NCBI GenBank assembly: GCA_002361155.1 | Contig: DERZ01000024.1 | Location: 15,514 to 57,882, forward strand | DNA from: Porphyromonadaceae bacterium UBA3327 | GTDB lineage: Bacteria > Bacteroidota > Bacteroidia > Bacteroidales > Muribaculaceae | Direction of reading: 5' to 3' | DNA length: 42,369 nucleotides | In this document: positions 23,852-32,361 of the stretch, one piece after another | Layout: every line of letters starts with the position of its first letter | How positions within the stretch are numbered: position 1 is the first letter of the stretch | Made by a program: the position numbers and the translations under genes | The notes under the pieces: generated by a model | Told to the model about the DNA's origin: nothing | The model's database searches: none | Seen by the model: the letters and a program-made list of their open reading frames with translations, nothing else

Positions 23852-26617
23852 ATGAAGACTACGAATATTATCACAGGAGCGGCATTGCTGCTCTCATGCT
23901 CGCTGCAGGGCTCGGCTGTCCCAGCCTATCCCGGAATGATCACCTTCCGGCAGGCCGACGGGGAAGAGATCTCCATCCGCCGTATCGGTGACGAATACCT
24001 CAACATGGCTCTTACCGAAGACGGGCATGCCATATTGTACAATTCCGCCACACGCAATTATGAATATGCGGTACTCGACGAAAACGGAATCGTCGCCGGC
24101 GGAATAGCCGTCTCATCTCCGGAAAAGAGAGATGCGGAGGTCTGCAGATTTCTTGACGGCATTGACCGCGAGGCCATTGAGACACAATTCTGCAGAGACT
24201 GGGCCGCGGCCAGGTCCCTGCATTCAGCCGAAACCACGCCGGGACAAGGCCCTGACAAGGTGGTACGCATAAGCTATAACGTCCCGACCACAGGCGACCG
24301 GGACGTACTTGTAATCCTTGTTGACTTCGCCAACAGAAAGTTCACCGATTCGGAATATGCCGCTGATCCCTCGGAGTATTACGCCAGGTTCTTCCACGAA
24401 GAGGGATTCTCCGATCATGGATGCCATGGCTCGGCATACGACTATTACTATAAGAGTTCGCTCGGTAAATATCGCCCCAGATTCCATGTGCTCGGACCTG
24501 TTCAGGTTCAAGGCAACTATTCCGATTATGCAGGAGAAGGGGGACACGCCTACACATGGAAGATGATTGCCGAGGCAGTGGCTGTCGCCAAAGAGAAATA
24601 CGACATTGACTTCTCCATCTTCGATACTGATGGCGACGGCCTTGTCGACAACGTATATTGCCTCTACGCCGGTTACGGCCAGGCGGATTCTCCGGTGAGC
24701 GATTCCATCTGGCCACACAGCTACAACATGTCGTCGGTCAACTCGGAATTCGAAGTAGACGGGGTAACTGTCGACCGCTACACTGTATCGCAGCAGCTCA
24801 ACGGTATAACCGGTCTCCCCGTCGGGATCGGTACTTTTGTCCATGAGTTCGGCCACGTGCTCGGACTTGCCGATCATTACAACAACTCCTTGCCGATGGG
24901 TCGTCCCAACAATAATGTAGGCAACTGGGATGTGATGTCATCCGGCTCATACAATGACGACCAGAACTGTCCTGCTCCATTTTCGGCTTTCGAGCGATAT
25001 TCGCTCGGATGGTGCGGTCTGACGGAACTCGACACCAAAAAGCCCGGCCAGATAATGATGATTCCGTATATGGATGATGGTGAATGCTTCCGCATCTCTG
25101 TAAGGGAGGATGACAAGGAATATTTCATCATAGAGAACCGTCAGCAGAAAGATTGGGACACGTTCCTGCCTGGACACGGCCTCCTCGTATGGCACATCGA
25201 GGAGAACCAGCATTCATGGGATATAAACAAACCGAATTTCGACCAGAACCACCAGATGGTCGACATCGTGGAGGCAGGGAGGATACTCACGCCAGCCGGA
25301 CATCCGGGGGACGCATTCCCGGGAACGCTTGATGTCCGCAACTTCAGCTTTACCGACTGGAACAATGTAAAGCGATTCGGCTTTGAATGGGTGGAGGAAC
25401 TGGAGGACGGCAACTGTTGGATTCTGCTAAGCGACACAGATTACAAGATCACTGCCCCCACCCTCTCCGCCACAAGGATGACAGGCACATCCGCGCAGCT
25501 GGAATGGGGAGGCAACGACATTGCCCGCAGTTTCGAAATACGGGTATTCGATGGCGATGAGGAGGTGTTCTACCATGCTGCCGGGGAAAAAGGATCCGTG
25601 ACAATTGAAGGTCTCGTACCAGAGACAGATTACCGCGCCACAGCTGTAGCCCGACTGAATTCCCTCTCTTCTGAGCAGAGAGAAATTAATTTCACCACAC
25701 TCCCGCTCCAGATCGAGGAATACTCGCTGACAGTGCTCCCCGCCCGGGAAATAACCGACGACAGCTTCCTTGCTCGCTGGAGACCGATTCCGGTGGCATC
25801 AGACTATACCGTGCAGCTTTACGGCCGCACTCACGACGCACAAGGTGTGCTAACGCATGAATTTACCGACTTCTCCTCCTCCAGTCATAATCTTCCCGAA
25901 GGATGGGATGTAACCCCTAAACAGGGACGCACGGACAACAGCTACGGCAACGCAGCCCCCTCCATACGTCTGCGAGATGACGGTGCACGCCTGCTTGTAT
26001 CTGTCCCCGATGAAAAGATCGACAGCATCGGATTCTGGTTCTCGCCGAGCAAGGCGGGGGTGATTCTCACTGTCGAAAAGTGTGTGGACAGTGTCTGGCA
26101 CGAAGTCTGGAGTCATAATCCCGACCGCAAGCGGGAACTTACCGAAACTATCGATGTCTGCGGGGCCGACAGTGTCCGGCTCGTCATATCCCGCGCAGAG
26201 GGAGTGACCGGGGGATACATTTTCCTCGACGATGTCACCCTCCACTACATCCATGACCAGTTCACACCCTTCCGCACATACGATCTCGGCCCATCCTTCG
26301 CCGACAGCTATATCGCCGACAGCGCCACTGACTATGCTTTTAGAATTGAGAATCTTGTCGCTGGAGAAAAATATGCTTACAGCGTACGTGCCGTCGACGG
26401 GATGCGCGAGTCCCCATGGTCGGACGTGATGAAAGTGGAGGAAGGAGTCACTGACCCGCCGCTCTCGGCCCTGGACAAGATGCCGCCAGGACAGATCCGG
26501 AATTCGGAAGAGGATGTGATTTTCAACCTGCAGGGATTCCGCATCAATGCACCCGCCTCGTCGCTTCCCGCAGGAATTTACATCATCAACGGTAACAAAA
26601 TCATGATCTCAAGATAA
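23852..26617 (+). CDS. Secreted M6-family (immune inhibitor A-like) metalloprotease
   Basis: A 921-aa predicted secreted zinc endopeptidase. It has a signal peptide (1-23, ending GSA). An N-terminal M6-associated segment includes ITFRQADGEEISIRRIGDEY. The catalytic domain spans about residues 100-420. The zinc motif HEFGHVLGLAD has H331, E332, H335 and D341. A Ca-binding-like FDTDGDGLVDN loop precedes it, and a DVMSSGSYN turn follows, consistent with a Met-turn. C-terminal to this are an FN3 domain (about 535-615) and a second FN3 that appears split by a jelly-roll insertion (about 625-860). The C-terminus reads FNLQGFRINAP..LPAGIYIINGNKIMISR, a sorting-like domain. No strong promoter is seen upstream, so it may be co-transcribed with the 2235-aa gene. 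Substrate unknown; maturation of neighbouring surface proteins is possible. Confidence 0.88.
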   Translation: MKTTNIITGAALLLSCSLQGSAVPAYPGMITFRQADGEEISIRRIGDEYLNMALTEDGHAILYNSATRNYEYAVLDENGIVAGGIAVSSPEKRDAEVCRFLDGIDREAIETQFCRDWAAARSLHSAETTPGQGPDKVVRISYNVPTTGDRDVLVILVDFANRKFTDSEYAADPSEYYARFFHEEGFSDHGCHGSAYDYYYKSSLGKYRPRFHVLGPVQVQGNYSDYAGEGGHAYTWKMIAEAVAVAKEKYDIDFSIFDTDGDGLVDNVYCLYAGYGQADSPVSDSIWPHSYNMSSVNSEFEVDGVTVDRYTVSQQLNGITGLPVGIGTFVHEFGHVLGLADHYNNSLPMGRPNNNVGNWDVMSSGSYNDDQNCPAPFSAFERYSLGWCGLTELDTKKPGQIMMIPYMDDGECFRISVREDDKEYFIIENRQQKDWDTFLPGHGLLVWHIEENQHSWDINKPNFDQNHQMVDIVEAGRILTPAGHPGDAFPGTLDVRNFSFTDWNNVKRFGFEWVEELEDGNCWILLSDTDYKITAPTLSATRMTGTSAQLEWGGNDIARSFEIRVFDGDEEVFYHAAGEKGSVTIEGLVPETDYRATAVARLNSLSSEQREINFTTLPLQIEEYSLTVLPAREITDDSFLARWRPIPVASDYTVQLYGRTHDAQGVLTHEFTDFSSSSHNLPEGWDVTPKQGRTDNSYGNAAPSIRLRDDGARLLVSVPDEKIDSIGFWFSPSKAGVILTVEKCVDSVWHEVWSHNPDRKRELTETIDVCGADSVRLVISRAEGVTGGYIFLDDVTLHYIHDQFTPFRTYDLGPSFADSYIADSATDYAFRIENLVAGEKYAYSVRAVDGMRESPWSDVMKVEEGVTDPPLSALDKMPPGQIRNSEEDVIFNLQGFRINAPASSLPAGIYIINGNKIMISR

Positions 26618-26665
26618 AAGTATATGGCATTACCTGCATATACTGCTTTTAATTGGTTATGTGGA

Positions 26666-26692
26666 AAGGGCCCCGCGTGATGCGGAGCCCTT
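26666..26692. terminator. Bidirectional terminator between the M6 protease and korB
   Basis: An 11-bp GC-rich stem (26666-26676 with 26682-26692) has one mismatch and a 5-nt loop. A-residues precede it and TTCTTGTATT follows. It sits between convergent genes. Confidence 0.75.
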
Positions 26693-26759
26693 CTTGTATT
26701 GTTGCCGGATGTCGCCGGCGGCCTTTTTCAGGGGAGTATATTCATCCTGCCCGGTGCGG

Positions 26760-27785
26760 TCAGTTGATGTTCCAGGTCTCGTGGGTCTTCATAATCATGT
26801 CGCGGAGGCTTGCGTACCCCTTGGCGGCCTTGATTTCGGAGGTCTGGCGGTCAACTTCCTGATCGTAGACGAAAGCGTCGACATCGCGGATCACTCCGAA
26901 CGCCATCGGGAGGTCGTGGCCGTCCATCATGGCAAGCTGCTGCTGCAAGAAGTTCTGGCGGCAGTGTGCGTCGTGCACGAGCACGTCGTCGAGGGTATAG
27001 CCGTCCTCTCCGACAGTCACGGCCTTGAGTCCGAAACCGTCCTGAACCAGACCCTTGTTGCCATCCTTGCCGAAAAGCATCTTCTCGCCGTGGCGGAGGA
27101 TGATGGTGTGGTCGGCGCGGTTCTCCTTGTCGGCGAAGTATGAGTGGATGCCGTTGTTGAAAATGACGCAGTTCTGGAGCACCTCCACAACTGCGGCGCC
27201 TTTGTGGCGTGCGGCGGCCACCATGCACTCGCGGGTGGTCTCGAGGTTCACGTCGTAGCTGCGGGCGAAGAAGTTGCCGCGCGCTCCGAAGCAAAGCTCG
27301 GCGGGGATGAAGGGATCCTCCACTGTTCCGTAGGGACTCGACTTGGAGACGGTTCCGCGATCGGATGTGGGAGAATACTGACCTTTGGTGAGACCGTAGA
27401 TCTTGTTATTGAATATCAGAATGTTGATGTCCACATTACGGCGCACTGCATGGATGAAGTGATTACCGCCGATGGCGAGACCGTCGCCGTCGCCGGAAAT
27501 CTGCCATACGGTCAGCTCGGGATTGGCAGTCTTGACGCCGGTGGCGATGGCAGCCGCACGTCCGTGGATGGTGTGCATTCCGTAAGTGTTCATGTAGTAT
27601 GGAAGGCGGGAGCTGCAGCCGATTCCGGAGATCACGGCTGTCTGGTGCGGAGGCACGCCAAGCTCGGCCATTGCCTTGTGGAGCACGTTGAGGATGGCGT
27701 GGTCGCCGCAGCCGGGACACCAGCGGGCGTTCTGCGCGTTCTTGAAGTCGGAGGGAGCGAATCCCTTTGTCTCATTATTTTCCAT
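26760..27785 (-). CDS. korB: 2-oxoacid (2-oxoglutarate) ferredoxin oxidoreductase, beta subunit
   Basis: A 341-aa cytoplasmic thiamine-diphosphate subunit of a 2-oxoacid:ferredoxin oxidoreductase, which converts a 2-oxoacid and CoA to acyl-CoA and reduced ferredoxin. Likely iron-sulfur ligands are visible: WCPGC (C23, C26), GIGC and ELC. The ThDP/Mg motif is GDGDGLAIGG followed by NNKIYGLTKGQ. Length is normal for KorB. It starts 31 bp after korA, the usual order in Bacteroidales. The 2-oxoglutarate specificity is inferred from the fused gamma-alpha KorA partner and could be another 2-oxoacid. It ends at the bidirectional terminator at 26666. Confidence 0.93.
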   Translation of the reverse strand: MENNETKGFAPSDFKNAQNARWCPGCGDHAILNVLHKAMAELGVPPHQTAVISGIGCSSRLPYYMNTYGMHTIHGRAAAIATGVKTANPELTVWQISGDGDGLAIGGNHFIHAVRRNVDINILIFNNKIYGLTKGQYSPTSDRGTVSKSSPYGTVEDPFIPAELCFGARGNFFARSYDVNLETTRECMVAAARHKGAAVVEVLQNCVIFNNGIHSYFADKENRADHTIILRHGEKMLFGKDGNKGLVQDGFGLKAVTVGEDGYTLDDVLVHDAHCRQNFLQQQLAMMDGHDLPMAFGVIRDVDAFVYDQEVDRQTSEIKAAKGYASLRDMIMKTHETWNIN

Positions 27786-27816
27786 ATTGATGTGTCTAAT
27801 GTATAAGGGATTGTTG

Positions 27817-29670
27817 TCAATGGTTGTCCATGTGGAATTTCACTCCTTCCACCACTTCCTTCACTAGGAAGGGCTGTCCTTCCACCTTGTTGATGCGGAG
27901 AATCTCCTTTGCGGGGAGGTGCATCTGGAGATAGTCGGCAAACATACCGGTGTTTAGCTCGGCCACGATGATCCGTTTGTAGCGGCTCAGCATGTCGAGC
28001 GCGTTCGGCGGGAGGGGATTTATGTATCTGAACTGATGGAAGGCGATCTTGCGGCCCTCGTTGTGGAGTTCGGTGGCTGCGGTGAGAAGGTGACCGTAGG
28101 TGCCGCCCCAGCCCACGAGGATAGTGTCGGCGTCTTCGTCGAGCATCGGCTTCACAGGGGCGATGCTGTCGGCTATGCGCGCCACTTTCTGGCGACGGGC
28201 CTCCACCATGTGAGCATGGTTGGCACCGTCGGTGGAGATGACGGAAGTCTTCTCATCTTTCTCGAGACCGCCCACGCGGTGCATTGCGCCGGGAGTGCCG
28301 GGAATAGCCCAGAATCGTGCCAGGCTCTTCTCGTCGCGGTCGTAGGGACGCCATCCCTCCTCGAGACGGCTCTGCGGGAGGAGATGAGGCTTGATTTCGG
28401 GATAATCCTTCTCCTCGGGGATGCGCCATGCGGAGCTTCCGTTGGCGATGAACGCGTCGGTGAGAAGAATGACGGGAGTCATGTGCTCCATGGCGATGCG
28501 TGCCGCCTCGAAAGCCATCTGGAAGCAGTCTGTGGGGCTGACTGCCGCGAGGACGCAGAGCGGCGACTCGCCGTTGCGGCCAAAGAGGGCCTGAAGCAGG
28601 TCGGTCTGCTCTGTTTTGGTGGGAAGACCCGTTGAGGGACCTCCGCGCTGCACGTCGATCACCACGAGCGGGAGCTCGGCCATCACGGCCAGGCCGATAC
28701 CTTCCGACTTCAGTGCGAGACCGGGACCGGAAGTCGAGGTCACCGCGAGGTGTCCGGCATAGCTTGCGCCGATGGCGGAGCATACTCCGGCGATTTCATC
28801 CTCCATCTGGACAGCCTTCACACCGAGGTCCTTGCGCTTTGCCAGCTCATGGAGAATATCGGTTGCGGGAGTTATGGGATAGCTTCCGAGGAAGAGGGGC
28901 CGGCCGCTCTTCTCGGAGGCCATGATGAGACCCCATGCGGTGGCGGTGTTGCCGGTGACGTCGGTATATACGCCAGGCTCGGCCGACGCTGTGTCGATAC
29001 GGTAGACGGGGAGAGAGCTATGTGTGTTGTGGCCATAGTCCCAGCCGGCCTGGAGCACAAGCTTGTTGGCCTCGTACACGGCCGGCTTCTTGGCGAATTT
29101 GGCCTGTAGTTTACGGAGCACGCTCTCCAGCGGACGGTCGAAGAGCCAGCAGATGATACCGAGGGCAAGCATGTTCTTGCTCTTCATGATGGCCTTGTTG
29201 TCGAGACCCGTGTCAGCGAGTGTGCTCTTGAGGAGTGTGGTCATAGGCACGAGCAAGATGTGCTTCGGATCAATGCCGAGTTCTGCCACCGGATCGGAGG
29301 TCTTGTATTCCGCCTTATGCAGATTAGCCTCCGTGAAGGAGTCGCCGTCGCAGACGATGATACCATCCCTCTTGAGGTAGCGGAGATTGGTCTTGAGCGC
29401 CGCCGGGTTCATGGCCACGAGCACATCGGCCTCGTCGCCGGGGGTGTAGACACCCTTGCCGACGCTCACCTGGTAACCCGATACGCCGCTGAGCGAACCC
29501 TGCGGAGCGCGGATTTCCGCAGGATAATCAGGGAAGGTGGAAATCTCATCTCCCTCCTCTGCGGAAATATTCGAGAAAATGTTGCCTGCAAGCTGCATGC
29601 CGTCGCCGGAGTCGCCGGCGAAGCGGATCACCACCTTGTCGATGGTTTTCACATCAGTCTTCTGTAGCAT
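27817..29670 (-). CDS. korA: 2-oxoacid (2-oxoglutarate) ferredoxin oxidoreductase, fused gamma-alpha subunit
   Basis: A 617-aa subunit with an N-terminal gamma domain (about 1-195: VIRFAGDSGDGMQLAG, GSLSGVSGYQVSVG) fused to the alpha pyrimidine-binding domain. The alpha domain has GSYPITPATDILH, MEDEIAGVCSAIGASYAG, TSTSGPGL and RGGPSTGLPTKTEQ, with a transketolase-C-like end from about residue 500. With KorB it forms the CoA- and ferredoxin-dependent enzyme that in anaerobes links 2-oxoglutarate to succinyl-CoA. Its start is only 24 bp from the stop of the secreted endonuclease on the same strand. No clear -33/-7 pair fits in that gap, so the promoter may lie inside the nuclease gene or transcription may read through. 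Confidence 0.94.
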   Translation of the reverse strand: MLQKTDVKTIDKVVIRFAGDSGDGMQLAGNIFSNISAEEGDEISTFPDYPAEIRAPQGSLSGVSGYQVSVGKGVYTPGDEADVLVAMNPAALKTNLRYLKRDGIIVCDGDSFTEANLHKAEYKTSDPVAELGIDPKHILLVPMTTLLKSTLADTGLDNKAIMKSKNMLALGIICWLFDRPLESVLRKLQAKFAKKPAVYEANKLVLQAGWDYGHNTHSSLPVYRIDTASAEPGVYTDVTGNTATAWGLIMASEKSGRPLFLGSYPITPATDILHELAKRKDLGVKAVQMEDEIAGVCSAIGASYAGHLAVTSTSGPGLALKSEGIGLAVMAELPLVVIDVQRGGPSTGLPTKTEQTDLLQALFGRNGESPLCVLAAVSPTDCFQMAFEAARIAMEHMTPVILLTDAFIANGSSAWRIPEEKDYPEIKPHLLPQSRLEEGWRPYDRDEKSLARFWAIPGTPGAMHRVGGLEKDEKTSVISTDGANHAHMVEARRQKVARIADSIAPVKPMLDEDADTILVGWGGTYGHLLTAATELHNEGRKIAFHQFRYINPLPPNALDMLSRYKRIIVAELNTGMFADYLQMHLPAKEILRINKVEGQPFLVKEVVEGVKFHMDNH

Positions 29671-29694
29671 AAACTTTGATTGGTTTTGATGGTA

Positions 29695-31251
29695 TTATAA
29701 TATCATAACCTTCACGGCCTTCTTGAAGCCCGGTTTGACCACTATATATATTCCTTTCTGAAGATTCTCGCCGCTTACCTCGCGTCCGTTCATGTCGAAG
29801 ACGCGCGCCCCATCCGGCACAAGGATCGAGTTGCCCCATACCTCCACGAGGAAACTGTCGTCAGTGTCCGATATAGTTCCTATGACGGTGGAGACAGCCA
29901 CTGCAGTAAGCTTCATGTCGCGTATCTCCCATGTGTCGGCGCCCGACGCGTCCGACTCGTACCTGAGACCGACGCGCACCTTGTCGCCGATGAATGCGGA
30001 GAGATCCATATCGCCGCTCGAAGTGAACGTCCAGGAACCGGCTCCGGGCCATTTGGGAGACTCGAGCTGACTGATCTCGCCGGTTTCGGTGTTCTTCACC
30101 ACGACTCCGCAGAGGTCCCGCAGAGTGGTCTGGAACTTCGCCGCATGGGAGAAACTCAGCGTAGCGCCCTGCATTCCCGAGAGATCCACTTCCGGACTCC
30201 AGGCGTATGCGAGAGCTGTTTTCGGACTGCCGTTTACGTAAGCCGAACCGTTGAGATAGCCCTTGCCTTCATGTTCTTTCCACTTCCACACATAGTTGAC
30301 TCCGTCTTCCATCGTCACGTTCTCGATGGTCCAGCCGGCGTCGAGCGCGGTATTCTGCTGGGAGAGCCATTCGTAGGTGGTGGTGTCGCCACCGGGATGC
30401 GGAGGCTGAGGGTCTTCGCCACCATGGGCTCCGTCCACGCGATAGACCTCGCCCTGTCTCGAACCCCAGATGTACTCTGCCAGATCCGGAAGATCGATAA
30501 AGGGATTGCGGTTTTCCTGTTCCTTCTCGATTCCGTCGTTACGGTCGCGCTCCTTATCGCTCACGGGGTCGTTCATGTTCCATTTCAGCAGCAGGTCCGC
30601 GGCCCAGTCTTTCAGCAGATACGGATTCTGTGTATCGTACATCCAGTTGGTACCGGATGTCTTCCATGAAATATCGTCGTAGATCGTGAACATATACAGG
30701 AACGCCCTTGCGAAGTCACCCTTGTAGTCGTCGTGCGGCTCGAACACGTTATTTGAGCCTCCACCCTGTCCGCTCACGGGGCGCCCTACGTTGGTGACGC
30801 CGTTGGTCCATGTCGGTTCGCCTGCAATCTCGCTGAGGGGATAGTTGCTTTTGCGCGAATTGGCGGTAGCGTCCGAAGGGTTGAGATGGACTATGTCCTT
30901 GTAGGCGTCGTTCTTTGTCTTGCCCCACCAGCTGTTGGCCACGGAATGCTCGATATTCATTCCGTCATGACCGCTGGTGCGCACAAGGTTGGAGCTGTAC
31001 ATGTCCCACCAGTAATCGGTGCCGTTCACGGTCTTCACGTCGGTGGAGCGGAAAGCGCTCCATGTGGAAGTGCCGTAGGAGATGGTCCTGTGGCTGGCGG
31101 CCACGGCTTTGACCGCACGTTTCAGGTCGAGTCCGCTCTTGCCGTCGAGCGAATCGTAGTATCCGTCGGGATATGAGGCCCACGCCACAGAGGAGCACAA
31201 GGCCGCCATGGCAAGAGCCGAGGATTTCAGGTTAGTCTTTATTTTCAACAT
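29695..31251 (-). CDS. Secreted endonuclease I with jelly-roll and sorting-like C-terminal domains
   Basis: A 518-aa predicted secreted nuclease. It has a signal peptide (about 1-25, ending AWA). An endonuclease I (EndA/NucM) catalytic domain at about 26-250 carries the His-metal motif NIEHSVANSWWG (N99, E101, H102) and HLNPSDATANSRKSNYPLSE, both hallmarks of the family. This is followed by a choice-of-anchor-J-like jelly roll (about 300-455: WSPEVDLSGMQGATLSFSHAAKF ending in a DTWEIRDM segment, in parts). The C-terminus has ARVFDMNGREV..LQKGIYIVVK..KVMIL, a type IX-like sorting domain. Likely roles are degrading extracellular DNA for nutrients or trimming biofilm DNA; both are inferred. It has its own strong promoter at 31301-31332. 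Confidence 0.9.
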   Translation of the reverse strand: MLKIKTNLKSSALAMAALCSSVAWASYPDGYYDSLDGKSGLDLKRAVKAVAASHRTISYGTSTWSAFRSTDVKTVNGTDYWWDMYSSNLVRTSGHDGMNIEHSVANSWWGKTKNDAYKDIVHLNPSDATANSRKSNYPLSEIAGEPTWTNGVTNVGRPVSGQGGGSNNVFEPHDDYKGDFARAFLYMFTIYDDISWKTSGTNWMYDTQNPYLLKDWAADLLLKWNMNDPVSDKERDRNDGIEKEQENRNPFIDLPDLAEYIWGSRQGEVYRVDGAHGGEDPQPPHPGGDTTTYEWLSQQNTALDAGWTIENVTMEDGVNYVWKWKEHEGKGYLNGSAYVNGSPKTALAYAWSPEVDLSGMQGATLSFSHAAKFQTTLRDLCGVVVKNTETGEISQLESPKWPGAGSWTFTSSGDMDLSAFIGDKVRVGLRYESDASGADTWEIRDMKLTAVAVSTVIGTISDTDDSFLVEVWGNSILVPDGARVFDMNGREVSGENLQKGIYIVVKPGFKKAVKVMIL

Positions 31252-31300
31252 TTTCTTAGGTTAATCGTATCCTCTTATGGTGTGACAGCAGGATAACCGC

Positions 31301-31332
31301 ACAAAATTACTAATTATTTCCAACCCGGCAAA
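31301..31332 (-). promoter_or_regulatory. Bacteroidetes promoter for the secreted endonuclease
   Basis: On the minus strand, TAATTTTG plus T (31302-31309, T at 31301) matches TAnnTTTGY. TTTG at 31329-31332 is an exact -33 element with 19-bp spacing. It lies about 50 bp upstream of the ATG at 31251. Confidence 0.78.
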
Positions 31333-31362
31333 AACAAACCGTAGAATTATTAATATCAAGCC

Positions 31363-31382
31363 ATAAGCGGCAGCCCGCTTAT
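31363..31382. repeat. Perfect 8-bp hairpin ATAAGCGG-CAGC-CCGCTTAT
   Basis: Short inverted repeat with a 4-nt loop, about 30 bp upstream of the -33 element of the endonuclease promoter. There is no T-run next to it. It could be an operator for the nuclease gene or a remnant terminator; the sequence does not decide. Confidence 0.4.
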
Positions 31383-31515
31383 CAGACAGATTGGCAGACA
31401 CTTTGGCAGCTCCTTTTTTTAATCTAATAAAAATGTTTGTTAAATTTTTGTTTTTATGATAAAATGTTAAATTCGCTGCGTATAACGATATCTCAACCTT
31501 CCAGTCTGATATGCC

Positions 31516-31655
31516 ATGAAAAAATCAACAAATTCCACGTATTGGCGTTGGCTGTCGGCCTTTCGTCGATGTCGTGCAACAGCACTCAAAAGGTCATCGG
31601 CAACAAGTCACTAAACTCTGACAAAGGCTTCCTATGCCCCTTCAATAAGCAATAA
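31516..31655 (+). pseudogene. Remnant or frameshifted small lipoprotein gene
   Basis: The ATG at 31516 reads MKKSTNST, but shifting one base after the A6 run (31519-31524) gives a typical lipoprotein start: INKFHVLALAVGLSSMSC, with a lipobox SMSC, then a 26-residue tail ending FNKQ and TAA at 31653-31655. One extra A would give an intact MKKINKF... peptide of about 46 aa. It is either a decayed lipoprotein gene truncated soon after the lipobox, or a tiny lipoprotein whose start involves slippage or sequence error in the A-run. I do not recognise the tail. Confidence 0.45.
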
Positions 31656-31698
31656 TGAAAATCCAGAATCCGATGTCGGATCCTGGATTTTCATTATT
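31651..31698. terminator. Long hairpin, bidirectional terminator
   Basis: A 16-bp perfect stem (31651-31666 with 31683-31698), then one mismatch and an inner 6-bp stem (31668-31673 with 31676-31681) around a TG loop. Arms are AT-rich at the base and GC-richer inside, giving A/T tracts on both sides. It lies 27 bp downstream of the flavin reductase stop. Confidence 0.75.
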
Positions 31699-31724
31699 TG
31701 ACCGGTGTCTGATGGCAGTGACGG

Positions 31725-32231
31725 TCATTTCCGATAGGTGGGAGCGTTTTTCGGCGCGCGTCCCTTTATCACATCGTGATAATATGAATATGTCATCGGG
31801 GTGCCGCTTCCTCCGTACTGGGCGGCCAGTTTGCCTACAACTATGACATGGGTACCGCAGTCCATAAACTCTATGGCATCCATCACAAGACGGCCGCAGA
31901 AGTTGCCTCTGACCGCAGGAGCGCCGTCAAGCACGTCATATCCGAAGTCTTCATACTTGTCGGTATCCCGTGCCGACCGGAATCCGAATGAGCTGATTAC
32001 AAAGGGATCGGTGTCTTCGGATATGATGGATATGCAGAACCTCGGATTCTTCTTTATGCAGTCCAAGGTGTGATTGTTCTTGTTGAGAGAGATCGCCAGA
32101 GTCGGGTTCTCGCTTGTGACCTGAAAACAGGTGTTGACTATACATCCTGCAGGTCTGCCGTCGGAATAGCATCCTACGACATACATCCCGTAGGTAATAT
32201 CATAGAGAGCATTGTTGTCCATAAGTGTCAT
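31725..32231 (-). CDS. Flavin reductase-like FMN-binding split-barrel protein
   Basis: A 168-aa cytoplasmic protein of the flavin reductase-like family (PF01613-type). Its opening, ALYDITYGMYVVGCYSDGRPAGCIVNTCFQVTSENP in parts, followed by LAISLNKNNHT and ISIISEDTD, matches the FMN-binding domain found alone or fused to rubredoxin in anaerobes. GTHVIVVGKL and the terminal MTYSYYHDVIKGRAPKNAPTY are also typical. It probably uses reduced flavin in oxygen or electron-transfer chemistry; the partner is not visible here and no rubredoxin domain is attached. Homologues usually begin at the equivalent of MDNNALY, so a start at 32222 is as likely as 32231. It stands alone between two terminator-like hairpins. 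Confidence 0.87.
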   Translation of the reverse strand: MTLMDNNALYDITYGMYVVGCYSDGRPAGCIVNTCFQVTSENPTLAISLNKNNHTLDCIKKNPRFCISIISEDTDPFVISSFGFRSARDTDKYEDFGYDVLDGAPAVRGNFCGRLVMDAIEFMDCGTHVIVVGKLAAQYGGSGTPMTYSYYHDVIKGRAPKNAPTYRK

Positions 32232-32298
32232 TTAAAAATTAGTTTTATGATCATGAAACAACAGTATATTGCCAAAAGTTCTCGTCAGCAACATTGGG

Positions 32299-32333
32299 AA
32301 AGGGACGGAAAAACAATTGTTCTCCGCCCCTTT
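32299..32333 (-). terminator. Terminator after the Omp28-like gene
   Basis: Stem of 11 bp (32299-32309 with 32323-32333), with one G-T pair when read on the minus strand, extended inward by a short CAATTG stem. It is GC-rich and ends in AAAG/CTTT. It lies about 30 bp downstream of the minus-strand stop at 32362. Confidence 0.7.
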
Positions 32334-32361
32334 TGTCATAAGCCGGGATATGTCGGGTGGG

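Larger units (their letters stand above)
31252..31724. other. Gene-poor intergenic region, 473 bp
   Basis: AT-rich stretch between the endonuclease and the flavin reductase. It holds the endonuclease promoter (31301-31332), a perfect 8-bp hairpin (31363-31382), a GGCAG repeat near 31393-31408, a broken small lipoprotein-like frame (31516-31655), and a long hairpin (31651-31698). No complete conventional gene is supported. Confidence 0.6.

Noticed and set aside
24224..24877. A 217-codon minus-strand frame within the M6 protease gene
   Set aside because: It overlaps the catalytic region of the protease, including the zinc motif on the plus strand.
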